Below, piece by piece: positions 1 through 10,609 of a stretch of 64,000 nt of DNA. The notes beneath the pieces were generated by a model, which saw only the letters and a program-made list of their open reading frames with translations, was not told the DNA's origin and did no database searches. The DNA lies in NCBI GenBank assembly GCA_963697565.1, contig CAVOOM010000006.1, positions 124,001-188,000 on the forward strand, written 5' to 3'. The translations under genes and the position numbers were made by a program. Each line of letters begins with the position of its first letter. Positions within the stretch are counted from its first letter, which is position 1. The stretch comes from CAWFSE01 sp963697565. GTDB taxonomy: Bacteria; Actinomycetota; Actinomycetes; CAVWCF01.

Positions 1-114
1 CGGCCGGCGGCTCCAGCCGATGGCCGCCGGGTTGAGCCGGCCGTCCGGGCAGCACAGGTCGACGGGATCGGTGATCTCCCGCTCATGGGTGGGTTCCGCG
101 GCCACGGCGGCCAT
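1..114 (-). CDS. DUF2804 family protein, N-terminal fragment
   Basis: The first 38 codons of a gene that runs off the left edge of the window. It starts at ATG 114-112. Residues 11-38 carry the opening typical of DUF2804 proteins, with EREITDPVDL followed by DGRLNPAAIGWSRRP. The Gly-Arg-Leu-Asn-Pro and Gly-Trp-Ser-Arg-Arg-Pro words are the recognisable part. DUF2804 proteins have no established biochemical role. The gene lies just downstream of methylglyoxal synthase on the same strand, so the two may be co-transcribed. Family assignment is from memory of that short signature only. The rest of the protein is outside the window. Confidence 0.55.
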   Translation of the reverse strand, partial: MAAVAAEPTHEREITDPVDLCCPDGRLNPAAIGWSRRP

Positions 115-165
115 GCTCGCAGACCGGGCCGCGGCCGTCCGAGCCGAGGCCGGAGCAAAGCCTCG

Positions 166-604
166 CTAGGCCAGACGGCGCCGGGCAGATCCCCGAAGTC
201 CGGCCGAACCGGCTCGTACTCCTGCTCGAACAGCGGCGAGGAGATCAGCAGATCGGCGGTCGAGCGATTGCACGCGACCGGGGTGTTCCAGACGGCCGCG
301 ACGCGTAGCAGCGCCTTGACGTCGGGGTCGTGCGGCTGCGCCTCCAGCGGATCCCACAGGAAGACCAGCAGGTCCACGGTGCCCTCGGCGATCTGGGCGC
401 CGATCTGCAGGTCGCCGCCACCGGGCCGCTGAGCAGCCGGGTGACAGGCAGGCCCAGCTCGCTCTCGATCAGCGTTCCGGTGGTCCCCGTCGCGACGAGG
501 TCGTGGCGGCTGAGCAGCCCGCGGTTGAAGGCGGCCCAGTCGAGCAGTTCGGCCTTCTTGTTGTCGTGGGCGACGAGCGCGATGCGTTGTCTGAGGTGGG
601 TCAC
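166..604 (-). CDS. mgsA: Methylglyoxal synthase (frameshifted)
   Basis: Converts dihydroxyacetone phosphate to methylglyoxal and phosphate, a glycolytic bypass in the cytoplasm. The GTG start at 604-602 follows an AAAGGA ribosome site. Visible signatures are IALVAHDNKKAELLDW, the phosphate-binding VATGTTGTLI, then LLSGP. After LLSGP (near 421) the frame must change by one base to recover GGDLQIGAQIAEGTVDLLVF and LWDPLEAQPHDPDVKALL, which hold the catalytic Asp region, and VWNTPVACNRSTADLLISSP. The second frame has no stop before the window edge, whereas another frame stops at 166. The 3' end is therefore uncertain and a second indel is likely. Expected family length is about 120-150 residues. 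The frameshift most likely reflects sequence error. Confidence 0.75.
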
Positions 605-776
605 GGCGATCCTTTCGGGTTCGAGGGACACACCTGACGGTCGCAGGGCAGCATGAATGCGACGTGTCCGGCGAGTAACGCCGGATGGCCCCCTGGAGGT
701 GAACACTTCGCTAACGGCCAGCCTGACGCGCGGGCAGCGGCGAGCCTTGGCATGCTCGCGGAGGAGGAAGGACCCG

Positions 777-1760
777 ATGAGCAAGCCGCACGAGGTGGAC
801 ATCGAGACGGTGGTCGACCTCGCCGACATCATCACGTCGCTGCGCGAGCTGTCCGACGAGGAGCTCGCCAAGCACGGCCTGGCCGTGGACGGCACCTGGG
901 ACGAGGTCGACGACCCGGTCCTGCTCGGCCGGGACGGCACGCCCGTCGACACGTGGCGCGAGGGCTACCCGTACGACGAGCGGATGTCCCGCTGGCAGTA
1001 CGAGGTCGACAAGCGGCTGCTGCAGATCGAGCTGCTCAAGCTGCAGACCTGGGTCAAGGACTCCGGGCAGCGCATCCTCATCTTGTTCGAGGGCCGCGAC
1101 GCCGCGGGCAAGGGCGGCACGATCAAGCGGTTCATGGAGCACATGAACCCGCGCGGCTGCACGGTCGTGGCGCTGCTCAAGCCGAGCGAGCGCGAGCGGA
1201 TGCAGTGGTACTTCCAGCGCTACGTCGAGCACCTGCCCAGCGCCGGCGAGATGGTGCTGTTCGACCGGTCTTGGTACAACCGCGCCGTCGTCGAGCGGGT
1301 GATGGGCTTCTGCTCCGACGAGGAGTACGCCGAGTTCATGCGCCAGGTGCCGGAGTTCGAGCGGATGCTCGCGCGGTCCGGGATCACCATCATCAAGTTC
1401 TGGTTCTCGGTCAGCCGCAAGGAGCAGATCACCCGGTTCACGATCCGGCGGATCGACCCGGTGCGGCAGTGGAAGCTCAGCCCCACCGACCTCGCCTCGC
1501 TGGACCGCTGGGAGGACTACTCCGACGCCAAGGAGGCGATGTTCTACTACACGAGCACCGACTGGGCGCCGTGGACCGTGGTGCGCAGCAACGACAAGAA
1601 GCGCGGCCGCCTGGAGGCGATGCGCTGGGTGCTCCACCAGATCGACTACGCCGACAAGGACCCCGACATCGTCCTGGCCCCCGACCCGCTGATCGTGGGC
1701 CCGCCGTCGGTCGTGTACGAGCAGGGCGAGCTCACCGGCAAGCAGTACCCGCCGCTGTAG
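777..1760 (+). CDS. ppk2: Polyphosphate kinase 2
   Basis: A 327-residue PPK2-family enzyme transferring phosphate between polyphosphate and nucleoside di/triphosphates. The ATG at 777 is chosen because a strong GAGGAGGAAG ribosome site lies at 761-770 and similarity to the family begins there. The Walker A loop GRDAAGKGG is at residues 106-114. The second catalytic segment DRSWYNRAVVERV starts at about 163. The lid-type arginines follow in the region around KFWFSVSRKEQ. A stretch of about 90 residues precedes the kinase core, as in class I (one-domain) PPK2. The frame is intact. Whether it prefers ADP or GDP cannot be told from sequence. The gene stands alone between mgsA (divergent) and an ABC transporter. 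Confidence 0.9.
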   Translation: MSKPHEVDIETVVDLADIITSLRELSDEELAKHGLAVDGTWDEVDDPVLLGRDGTPVDTWREGYPYDERMSRWQYEVDKRLLQIELLKLQTWVKDSGQRILILFEGRDAAGKGGTIKRFMEHMNPRGCTVVALLKPSERERMQWYFQRYVEHLPSAGEMVLFDRSWYNRAVVERVMGFCSDEEYAEFMRQVPEFERMLARSGITIIKFWFSVSRKEQITRFTIRRIDPVRQWKLSPTDLASLDRWEDYSDAKEAMFYYTSTDWAPWTVVRSNDKKRGRLEAMRWVLHQIDYADKDPDIVLAPDPLIVGPPSVVYEQGELTGKQYPPL

Positions 1761-1878
1761 CGCGCGGGAGGACCTCCGCCCCTGATGACGAGCCGGCTCG
1801 CGCCCCTAGCGTGAAGGTGTCGCACCTGGCCCTCGCTCAGGGCGAGGTCGCGGGCGCGGCAAGGCGAGGTGATTTCTC

Positions 1879-2638
1879 GTGTCCGGCCCCGGGTCCGTCT
1901 CCGTCGACGCCCGGTTGGGCGCCGTCGGCTCGCGCATCGACCTGGATGACGTCCACCGCGCGTACCAGGTCGGCGAGACGCAGGTGGTCGCGCTGGACGA
2001 CATCAACCTCCATGTCGACGAGGCCGCGTTCGTCGTGGTGCTCGGCGCGTCCGGATCCGGCAAGACGACGCTGCTGAACATGATCGGGGCTCTCGACACG
2101 CCGACCAGCGGGACCGTCGGCATCAACGGGGAGGACATCACCCACGCCTCCCGGGAGCAGCGCCGCCGGATCCGCCGGGGCACGGTCAGCTTCATCTTCC
2201 AGAGCTTCAACCTCTTCCCCGCGCTCACGGCCTTGGAGAACGTCCAGTTCGGCGCCGACGCGGCGGGCCGGGACGACTCCTCCGCCGTGGCGGAGGCAGA
2301 CCCTGGCCGACGTCGGCCTGGCCGAACGGAGTCGCCACTTCCCCCACCAGCTGTCCGGCGGCGAGCAGCAGCGGGTGGCGATCGCCCGGGCCCTGGCCAC
2401 CGGCAACCCCATCCTGCTGGCCGACGAACCGACCGGCGAGCTCGACTTCCACACCGGCGTGCAGATCCTCGAGCTGCTCCGGGAGCAGGCCGTGGCGGGC
2501 AAGACGGTGCTCGTCGTGACGCACAACCGCGAGATCTCCCGAGTCGCCGACCGGGTCATCGAGCTGAGCAGCGGGACGATCGTCGGCGACGGGCCGCCAG
2601 CCGGTGGCCGGGCGGACATCTCAGACTTGCGCTGGTAG
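1879..2638 (+). CDS. ABC transporter ATP-binding protein, MacB/LolD type (frameshifted)
   Basis: The nucleotide-binding subunit for the permease encoded 4 bases downstream. The GTG start at 1879 follows an AGGCGAGGTG ribosome site. Walker A is GASGSGKTT and the Q-loop region is FIFQSFNLFPALTALENV. The signature LSGGEQQRVAIARAL and Walker B with ILLADEPTGELD are in a second frame, followed by the H-loop VVTHNREI. The frame changes by one base near 2297-2303, between the Q-loop and the signature. All motifs of a working ATPase are present once the frame is corrected. The LolD/MacB/FtsE subclass is supported by the FtsX-like partner. The substrate is unknown; such pairs export lipoproteins or peptides, or act as signalling complexes. 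Confidence 0.85.
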
Positions 2639-2642
2639 CCCG

Positions 2643-5065
2643 ATGCGCGGCCTTTGGACACGGTGGATCGCCCGGGACCTGCGGCGGCGCTGGCCCGTGG
2701 TCCTCGCGATCTCGTTGGTGATCGCATTGGGCACCGGCACCTACGCGGCCCTCATCGGGACCAGCACCTGGCGGACGCAGTCCAACGACGCGAGCTTCGA
2801 GGCGCTGGCCTTCCACGACGTGCGGGTCACGCTGACGACCGGGGCCACCGTGCAGGAAGGCCGACTCGCCGGCCTGCTGCGCGCCCTGCCCTCGGCGGCC
2901 GCGGTCGCGGCCGCCGAGGAGCGGCTCGCGGTGCCGACCCTGGTGGAGGTTGGCGAGTCCCTGGTGTCCGGACGCCTGGTGGGATCCGGCTCCGGAGCGC
3001 AGCCGCTGACCGTCAACCGCGTGCACATCGAGGAGGGCGCGGCGCCGGCGGCCGGGCAGCCCGCAGGGGTCCTGGAGTACAAGTTCGCGAGCGCGGTCGA
3101 CGCGCCGCCCACCGGCACGGTCCGACTCAGCGGCGGAGCACCGCTGGCCTACACCGGCCTCGGCTACCCGCCAGACGACTTCGTCGTCTCCGGCGGCGGC
3201 GCCGGCTTCTTCCTCGCCGACAGCGGCTTCGCGTCGGTGTACACCTCGCTGCCGCTGTCCCAGCAGGTCAGCGGCGCGACCGGCCAGGTCAATGAACTGG
3301 TGGTCGGGTTGGCGCCCGATGCCGAGCCCACCGCGATAGCGGGGGAGCTGAGTGCCGCCCTGGCTGCCGCCGAACCGCCGATCAGCGCGACCGTGACCCT
3401 CGGGACCGAGGAGATCTCCTACCGCGTGCTCTACGAGGACATCGAGCAGGACGAGGAGTTCTGGACGATCATCGCGATGCTCATGCTGATCGGAGCGACC
3501 TTCGCCGCGCTGAACCTGATCAGCCGCGTGGTGGAGGGCGAGCGCCGCGAGATCGGCATCGGCATGGCCCTCGGCAAGCCGACCTGGACCCTGGCGGTCC
3601 GTCCGCTGCTGCTGGGCCTGGAGATCGCCGTGGTGGGCGTGGTGCTGGGCCTGCTGATCGGCTGGCTCCTGACCATCCCGCTGGAGGGCCTGTTCACGTC
3701 CCTGCTGCCGCTGCCGGTCTGGGAGACGCCGCTGGTCCTGGCCCCCTTCGTCCGCGCCGCGGCCTTCGGCGTGCTGCTGCCGATGGTCGCGGTGGCCTGG
3801 CCGGTGTGGCGGGCCGTTCGGGTCGAGCCGGTCGACGCCATCCGGGTCGGCCACCTCGCGGCCCGCGGCGCCGGCTGGTCCGGGCTGCTGCGGCGCGTCC
3901 CGATGCCGGGCCGCTCCTACTGGGAGATGCCGCTGCGCAACCTGCTCCGCACCCCACGCCGCACCGTGCTGACCGCGCTCGGGGTGGCCATGGCCATCAC
4001 CGTGACCATCACCGTCAGCGGGTTGATCGACTCCTTCAGCGCCACGATCGACGAGGCGGAGGCCGAGGTGACGACCACCTCGCCCGATCGGCTGTCGGTG
4101 CGGTTGGACACCTACCGGCCGCTCAACGACCCGGTGCTCGCCGACGTAGCGGCTCTGCCGGGGGTCGCCGAGGTCATCCCCGGGCTCGTGGTCGGCGCCC
4201 GAGGGGCCAACGGCGACGGTGGCGAGCCGGCGACGTGGACCTTCTCGTGGAGGTCCTCGACCCGGCGAGCGCGCCATGGCAGCCCACCGTGATCGACGGC
4301 GCCGCCGGCGACGGGCTCCTCCTGACCGAGCCTGCCCTGCGGGACCTCGGCGCCGCCGTCGGCGACGAGGTGACGCTGACCCATCCGGTGGTGACGCCGA
4401 CCGGCGTCGCCCTGACCGACAGCCGCTTCCGCGTGGCGGGGGTCCACCCCTATCCGCTGCGCCCCGTCGCCTACCTTGATCCCGCGTCGGCCGAGGTCTT
4501 CGGCCTGACCGGCACGGCCAACCAGTTGACGGTGCTGCCCGACGGCGACGCCAACCCCGACGACGTGCGGCGGGCCCTGTTCGGGGTGCCCTCCGTCGCC
4601 GGGGTCACGTCGCCGACCAGCCTGGCCGATGCCTTCCGTCAGGCGGTCGACGAGTTCGTCGGGATCCTTGCCGTGGTCGCACTGGTGACCGTTGCCCTGG
4701 TCCTGCTGATCGCGTTCAACTCGGCCAGCATCTCCGCCGACGAGCGCCGCCGCGAGCACGCCACGATGTTCGCGTACGGCCTGCGCGGTCGGACGGTCCT
4801 CGGCATGTCGATGACGGAGAGCGCGCTGCTCGGCGTGCTGGGGACGGCGTTCGGCGTCGCCCTGGGGTCCCTCGTGCTGCGCTGGATGGTCCTCTCGCAG
4901 CTGCCGGACACCCTGCCGGAGATCGGCCTGACGGTGGACCTGTCTCGGGACTCGATCGTCCAGGCGGCCGCGCTCGGCATCATCGCGCTCGCAGTGGCCC
5001 CGCTGTTCACCGCCGGGCGCCTGCGTCACATGGACGTGCCAGGAACCCTGCGAGTCGTCGAATGA
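2643..5065 (+). CDS. ABC transporter permease with two FtsX domains (frameshifted)
   Basis: The membrane partner of the preceding ATPase, starting at ATG 2643 just after its stop. The reconstructed protein is about 807 residues. It has an N-terminal membrane anchor (VVLAISLVIALGTGTYAAL), a large extracytoplasmic region, a first FtsX-type helix bundle around 3460-3870, a second periplasmic-type domain, and a final FtsX bundle around 4640-5060 ending MDVPGTLRVVE. The frame changes by one base near 4225-4235, between GANGDGGEP and VDLLVEVLDP; both sides are otherwise intact. The two-module form resembles the long actinobacterial MacB-like permeases rather than FtsX itself. The exported substrate is unknown. 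Confidence 0.82.
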
Positions 5066-5313
5066 GCGGCCGCCTGAACCCGGACCACCACACCAACACC
5101 CAACCGCGCCTCGGGCGCCGCTCGGTCATCGCCCGGTGAGCGTGCGGCGCGCGAAACGGGCGCCCTTCGCGGGCATTGTGTGTTCGGGTGAGTGGGACGG
5201 CCGCGACACCAAGATCGAAACGCGCCGCAATGCCGGGTTTTCGGCCCACCGACTGCCACGCTTGCGCGAGTGGATCTTCATCCACGTCACTTCCCCAGCA
5301 GGAGGGCAGGTCC

Positions 5314-5898
5314 ATGGCACAGCAAGTGGCAACGGCGAAGGTGGTCGTCGACGACCCCATCACCAGCAATGGCGGACGCAACTGGGCGGGGATCAGCCGG
5401 ATCCTGATCGGCTTCATCTTCCTGTGGGCGTTCCTCGACAAGAACTTCGGCCTCGGCTACGCCACGCCCAGCGAGAACGCCTGGCAGTTCGGCACCGGTG
5501 AGGGCAACCCCACGGCCGGCTTCCTGAAGTTCGGCACCAACCCCGAGGGCTTCTTGGCCGACTTCTTCACCGGCCTGGCCCCCTCGTCCCCGAGCGGACT
5601 GGTCAACTGGCTGTTCATGTTCGCCCTGCTCGGCGCAGGCATCGGCCTGATCCTGGGCGTCTTCATGCGCTTCGCCACGATCGGCGGGACGATCCTGCTG
5701 TTCATGATGTACCTGGCCGAGGCGCCCTGGGCCAAGGTCACCGGCGAGGACGGCACCGTGACCGCCAGCAACAACCCGCTCATCGACGACCACATCGTGT
5801 ACGGCGCGGTGCTCCTCATGCTGCTGTTCGTCCACGGCGGCCGCTACCTCGGGCTCGGCCGGATGTGGGAGAGCAAGGTCCCCAAGATCCTGGAGTGA
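5314..5898 (+). CDS. DoxX-like membrane protein
   Basis: A 194-residue protein with about four hydrophobic helices: ILIGFIFLWAFLDKNFGLGY near residue 30, LVNWLFMFALLGAGIGLILG near 105, TIGGTILLFMMYLAEAPW near 130, and YGAVLLMLLFVHGGRYLGLG near 170. This matches the DoxX/thiosulfate:quinone oxidoreductase large-subunit-like group. The ATG at 5314 is preceded by GCAGGAGGGCAGG. The assignment to DoxX is by helix pattern and the conserved FLDK-F and H-GR-LGLGR words. Biochemical activity in this subgroup is unproven. It is a single gene, followed by a hairpin terminator at 5944. The 248 bases upstream hold no other gene that I can support. Confidence 0.7.
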   Translation: MAQQVATAKVVVDDPITSNGGRNWAGISRILIGFIFLWAFLDKNFGLGYATPSENAWQFGTGEGNPTAGFLKFGTNPEGFLADFFTGLAPSSPSGLVNWLFMFALLGAGIGLILGVFMRFATIGGTILLFMMYLAEAPWAKVTGEDGTVTASNNPLIDDHIVYGAVLLMLLFVHGGRYLGLGRMWESKVPKILE

Positions 5899-5943
5899 CC
5901 CCAGGCCCGCCTCCACGACGCGGGCCCCTGAGCACGAAGCGAG

Positions 5944-5971
5944 CCGGGTGCGGCCCACGGGCTGCACCCGG
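5944..5971 (+). terminator. Hairpin terminator after the DoxX-like gene
   Basis: Left arm CCGGGTGCGGCCC and right arm GGGCTGCACCCGG pair over 13 positions with one G-T wobble, followed by TTCTCT. It lies about 45 bases after the DoxX-like stop codon. High-GC actinobacterial terminators often lack a long U tract, so this is plausible. Confidence 0.5.
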
Positions 5972-6060
5972 TTCTCTGCGTTGCGTGGCGGGGTTCTCGA
6001 TTCCGCCTCCACCGGATCGGGCCAGGGGCCACAGTGGCCGCACCCGAGCGAGGAGGTCTC

Positions 6061-6729
6061 ATGGACAGGGATCTGGCCGAGCAGGTCGTCGATGTCGCCG
6101 CCCGCGTGGTCGCGAGCGGGGCGATCTCGGCGAACGGCCACGGCAACGTGAGCCTGCGGGTCCCCGGCTCCGACGAGATGTACTTCACCGCTGGACCCTC
6201 GCTGCGCGACCACCCGCTGTCCGCCGTGGTGCGCGTCGGGCTCGACGGCGCCCTGCGCGAGGGCGACCTGCCCCCGATCCAGGGGGCCGTCGTCGCCATG
6301 CACACGGCGATGTACGCAGACCGCCCCGACGTGGGGTGCGTGCTGCACACCCACTCGCCGTACGCCACCGCGTACGCAGTGGCGCAGCGACCGATCGGCT
6401 GCTGGGTCGAGGCGCTGGCGATGTTCGGGCTGCCGACCGGGGTCCCGGTCGCGGGCTACGGGCCGCGCGGGTCGGAGGAGGCGGTGGCGAACATCCGAGG
6501 CGCGGTCCTCCCTGGGGTGCCCGCCGTGCTGCTGTCCAACCACGGCGTCCTGGTGTTCCACCGGACCCCGGAGCTGGCGATCATGGTCGGCGGCGTCGTC
6601 GAGGAGGCGGCCCAGGCGGGCATCAACGCGGGCGGCCTCGGTGGGCCGGTGGAGATCCCGGAGCCCCTCCGCGCCGCCGCCCTCCAGCGCGCCATGGCCT
6701 TCGACAACGCGGGAACGGCGCACGCCTGA
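6061..6729 (+). CDS. Class II aldolase/adducin family protein
   Basis: A 222-residue cytoplasmic zinc-dependent aldolase of the FucA/AraD fold. The ATG at 6061 is preceded by a CGAGGAGG ribosome site. Glycine-rich NGHGNVSLRVPG near residue 25 is the phosphate-binding start of the fold. The zinc ligands are the His-Thr-His of VLHTHSPYATAY near residue 96 and the later SNHGVLVF near residue 160. Members cleave or epimerise sugar phosphates such as fuculose-1-phosphate or ribulose-5-phosphate. The sequence does not tell which substrate is used here. The frame is intact. The next gene (kdpE) is convergent. Confidence 0.8.
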   Translation: MDRDLAEQVVDVAARVVASGAISANGHGNVSLRVPGSDEMYFTAGPSLRDHPLSAVVRVGLDGALREGDLPPIQGAVVAMHTAMYADRPDVGCVLHTHSPYATAYAVAQRPIGCWVEALAMFGLPTGVPVAGYGPRGSEEAVANIRGAVLPGVPAVLLSNHGVLVFHRTPELAIMVGGVVEEAAQAGINAGGLGGPVEIPEPLRAAALQRAMAFDNAGTAHA

Positions 6730-6780
6730 CAGGGGCTGCGCCGGCGAGCGGAGGGCGCGGGAGCCCTCGCGTCCGCGGTC

Positions 6781-7488
6781 TCAGGCTCCGGTCGCGTCGC
6801 CCGGGATCTCGAAGCGGTAGCCAAGGCCGGGCTCGGTGCGCAGGTACACCGGGCGCGAGGGGTCGGGCTCCAGTTTGCGCCGCAGCTGGGCCGTGTAGAC
6901 GCGCAGGTAGTTGGTCTCGCGCTCGTATGCCGGCCCCCACACGGCCTGCAGCAGCTGCTTCTGCGAGACCAGGCGCCCGCGGTTGCGGACCAGCACGTCG
7001 AGCAGCCCCCACTCGGTCGGTGTGAGGTGGACCTCCGCACCGTCGCGGCGGACGCGTCGGGCGGGCAGGTCGATCGTGAAGTCGGGCGTGGTGAGCACCA
7101 GGTCGTCGTCCGCGGACGCCTGCCCGGCGGCCCCCCTCCGCACTGCCGCCCGCAACCGCGCCAGCAGCTCGTCCATCGCAAACGGCTTGGTGACGTAGTC
7201 GTCGGCGCCGGCGTCCAGCGCCTCGACCTTGTCGTCGCTGGTCTGGCGCGCGGACAGCACGATGATCGGGATCGAGGTCCAGCCACGTAGCCCGTGGATC
7301 ACCTCGACCCCGTCGATGTCCGGCAGCCCGAGGTCGAGGAGCACCACATCCGGGTGGGTCCGGGCGGCGAGGTCCAGGGCCGCCGCCCCGGTGGCCGCCA
7401 CCTCGACGTCGTACTTGCGGGCGCGCAGGTTGATCGCGAGCGCCCGCGCGAGGGCCGGCTCGTCGTCGACGACCAGCACGCGCGTCAT
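6781..7488 (-). CDS. kdpE: Two-component response regulator KdpE
   Basis: An OmpR-family regulator of 235 residues activating the potassium-ATPase operon that precedes it. The receiver domain starts MTRVLVVDDEP, has the phosphoacceptor Asp52 in VVLLDLGLPD, and the conserved Lys in DYVTKPF. The winged-helix domain includes LTPTEWGLLDVL and TNYLRVYTAQLRRKLEPDP, closing with GLGYRF, a typical KdpE ending. The start at ATG 7488 overlaps the kdpD stop as ATGA, so the two are translationally coupled. The gene is intact and is the last of the kdp series on this strand. Confidence 0.93.
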   Translation of the reverse strand: MTRVLVVDDEPALARALAINLRARKYDVEVAATGAAALDLAARTHPDVVLLDLGLPDIDGVEVIHGLRGWTSIPIIVLSARQTSDDKVEALDAGADDYVTKPFAMDELLARLRAAVRRGAAGQASADDDLVLTTPDFTIDLPARRVRRDGAEVHLTPTEWGLLDVLVRNRGRLVSQKQLLQAVWGPAYERETNYLRVYTAQLRRKLEPDPSRPVYLRTEPGLGYRFEIPGDATGA

Positions 7489-9995
7489 GAGGCCACCGTG
7501 CCAGCCGCACTCCCCGCCGCGCGGAGGGACACGACCATCGTGAGGCCGCCACCAGGGGTGTCCTCGGCCTCGACCGTGCCGCCGCACGCCTCCGCCAGCC
7601 CGCGGGCCACGGCCAACCCGAGGCCGACGCCCACCCCCCGCGGCGCGTCACCCAGCCGCTGGAACGGCACGAACATCGCCGCCTTCGAATCGTCGGGCAC
7701 TCCCGGGCCGCGATCGATCACCCGCAGCTCGACCAGGCCGCCGATGGCGCCGGCGGTGATCCGCACCGGCTGGTCCTCCGGGGCGTGCCGCACCGAGTTC
7801 TCGACCAGGTTGGCGACCACCCGCTCAAGCAGGCCCGGGTCGGCGAGCACCTCGGGGGCGTCGTCCTCGAACTCCACGCGGATCCGGTCGGCAGGCACAC
7901 CCGACAGCGCGACGGGCACGACCTCGTCCAGCGCGACCGCACGGACAAGCGGGTTCACCGCGCCCATCTGCAGGCGGCTCATGTCGAGGAGGTTCGCGAC
8001 CAGCGCATCGAGCCGCTCAACCGACTCCTCGATCGTGGCCAGCAGCGCCCGCTCGTCCTCCTGACTCCAGGTCACGTCCTCGGCCCGCAAGGACGACGCC
8101 GCGGCCTTGATCCCCGCCAACGGGGTCCGCAGGTCGTGCGAGACGGCCGCGAGCAGGGCGGTGCGCACGGAGTTGCCGACGGCCAGCTGCTCGGCCTGCC
8201 GGGCCTGCTCACGGAGGTGCTCCCGGTCGCGGACGACCGCGGCCTGAACGGCGAACGCGGCGAGCACGCGCTGCTGGCCGGCGGGCAGCGGCCGCCCTGC
8301 CAGGGCGAGCACGGTGTCGCTGCCCGAGTCGGCCGCGGCATCCGCTGAGTCGGGGTGCGTGGGCGCGTCGGGGCCGACCGACGCCTCCACCGACCACTTC
8401 GTGCCGTCGAGGACGAGCAGCGAGGCCGCTCGCTGGCCGAAGGTCTCGCGCGCCTGGTCGAGCACGTCGGTCACCCGCGATCGGCCGGACAGGACGCTGC
8501 GGGCCAGCGAACCGAGCGTGCCGGCCTCCGCCTGGGCCTGGGCCGCCTCGGATGAGCGGCGGGCCGCGAGGTCGACGACGCTGGCCACGGCGGCGGCCAC
8601 CACGACGAAGATGAGCAGCGCCAGGGCGTTCTCGGGTTCCTCGATCGTGAAGGTGCCGCGCGGCGGGGTGAAGTAGTAGTTCGCCAGCAGGCTGCTGGAC
8701 ACCGCGGCGAAGAGGGCAGGCCGCAGCCCGCCGACCAGGGCGACGGCGACGGTGACGGTGAGCAGCAGCAAGCAGTTCCGTCGGCAGGCCGTGCAGGTCT
8801 CGGGTGGCGGCCAGCGCCGCCGCGACCAGCGGGGGCCCGGCGATCGCCATGGCCCAGCCGACGGCCCGCCGGCGGCGGTTCAGGGCCCGGTCGTCGCCGA
8901 GCGCCGCCACCCCGCGAGACGCCCGGGATGCGTCACGAGGACGACGTCAATGTCCTCGAACGCCCGCGCCACCTCGCGGCCGACGTCGGCGCTGAACAGC
9001 TGCGCCAGGCGGCCGCGGTGGCTCACGCCCAGCACGATGTGCGAGGCGTTCACCGCCTGGGCGAACTCGATGATGGACCGGGCGACGTCATCGCCGACCA
9101 CGGTGTGGAAGGTGCCCCCGAGCTCCTCGGCGAGCTGGCGCTGGCGGGCGAGCAGGTCGGCTGAGCCGCCCGCGAGCCCGTCCTCCCGCAGGACGTGCAG
9201 CGCGACCAGCTCACGGCCGCCCTTGCGTCCGGCGATGCGTGCGGCGCGGCGGAGCAGCACGTCGCCCTCCGGCCCGCCGGTGAGGGCCACGACCACCCGC
9301 TCGCGCGCGGGCCAGGGCGCGTCGATGCCGTGGTCGGCCCGGTAGCGCTCCAGGCCCTCGTCCACGCGGTCGGCCAGCCAGAGCAGCGCGAGCTCGCGCA
9401 GCGCGGTGAGGTTGCCCACCCGGAAGTAGTTGGCGAGGGCGGCGTCGACCTTGTCGGCGCCGTAGACGTTGCCGTGCGCGAGCCGGCGGCGCAGGGCCTC
9501 GGGGCTCATGTCGACGAGCTCGATCTGGTCGGCCCGCCGGACGACCTCGTCTGGCACCGTCTCCTGCTGCTTGATGCCGGTGATCGCGGTCACGACGTCG
9601 TTGAGCGACTCCAGATGCTGGATGTTCACCGTCGAGATGACATCGATCCCCGCCTCGAGCAGCGCGTCGATGTCCTCCCATCGCTTGGCGTGCCGCGAGC
9701 CGGGGACGTTGGTGTGGGCCAGCTCGTCGACGAGAGCGACCTCGGGATTGCGCGCGAGGATCGCGTCGAGGTCCATCTCCTCGAACGTGGTCCCGCGGTA
9801 CTCCATCGTGCGGCGCGGCACCGACTCCATGCCTTCGGCCATCGCCCGCGTGCGCGCGCGGCCGTGGGTCTCGAGCAGGCCGATCACGACGTCGGTGCCG
9901 CGCCCGCCGCGACGCTGGCCCTCGCCGAGCATCGCGTACGTCTTGCCGACCCCGGGGGCGGCCCCGAGGTAGACGCGCAGGATGCCACGGGTCAC
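7485..9995 (-). CDS. kdpD: Osmosensitive potassium sensor histidine kinase KdpD (frameshifted)
   Basis: A membrane sensor kinase of about 836 residues. The KdpD domain opens with ILRVYLGAAPGVGKTYAML (Walker-type loop) and contains VALVDELAHTNVPGSRH and STVNIQHLESLNDVV. A Usp-like domain follows, from RVVVALTGGPEG to about residue 350. Then come four short membrane helices, ending in ANYYFTPPRGTFTI, a GAF-like segment, the H-box AAVSHDLRTPLAGIK and the ATPase with NLVENSVRHAP and GVGVGLGLAVARGL. The frame changes twice, near 8885-8905 and near 8770, both at the membrane segment. The GTG start at 9995 follows GGGAGG. The stop overlaps kdpE. Cytosolic potassium and ATP are the usual cues; that is family knowledge. 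Confidence 0.9.
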
Positions 9996-9999
9996 GCGG

Positions 10000-10609
10000 T
10001 CATCCTCCCAGCCGCTCCAGCGCCAGGTTGAGCATCAGGACATTGACCCGCGGCTCGCCGATGAAGCCAAGCTGGCGGCCCGAGGTGTTCTCCTCGACGA
10101 GGGCGAGACCTCGGCGGGGTCGAGGCCCGCGGGCCTTCGCCACGCGCGCCACCTGCAGGTTCGCGTACTCGACCGAGATGTCCGGGTCGAGCCCGGAGCC
10201 GGACGCGGTCACCGCGTCCGGCGGCACCTGCGACGGGTCGACGCCGTTGGCGGCGGCGACCTCGGCGCGGCGCTCGTCGATGAGCGTGAGCAGGTCCTCG
10301 CTGTTGGGCCCGTAGTTGGACGCGCCCGAGGCGAGGGCGTCGTAGCCGTCGCCGGCAGCCGAGGGCCGCGGGTGGAACCACTCGGGGCCCTCGAAGGCCT
10401 GGCCGATCAGGGACGAGCCGACCACGGACGCCGTCGGGCCCCTTGACGAAGGAGCCGTTCGCGCGCGACCCGGCGACGAGCTGCGCCAGCCCGGTGACGA
10501 GCAGCGGATAGGCGAGCCCGAGCACGACCGTGAGGACGACGAGCATGCGCAGGGCGGCGAGGGAGCGCCGGGCGCCGAGCGGAAGGGAGGTTGCGGCCAT
10601 GGGGGTCAC
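10000..10609 (-). CDS. kdpC: Potassium-transporting ATPase subunit KdpC (frameshifted)
   Basis: A small single-helix subunit that stabilises the KdpFABC complex. The N-terminus has the membrane helix MLVVLTVVLGLAYPLLVTGL followed by SRANGSF. After a one-base frame change near 10430 comes SSLIGQAFEGPEWFHPRPS, then GVDPSQVPPDAVTASGSGLD and a C-terminal segment ending LGFIGEPRVNVLMLNLAL. These are the standard KdpC landmarks. The total of about 203 residues fits the family. A GTG at 10609 overlaps the kdpB stop as GTGA and is preferred as start; ATG 10600 in the same frame is the alternative. Confidence 0.9.

Noticed and set aside
6751..6768. A terminator hairpin GAGGGC / GCCCTC between the aldolase and kdpE genes
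   Set aside because: Only six pairs with a six-base loop in very GC-rich DNA; too weak to list as a feature.
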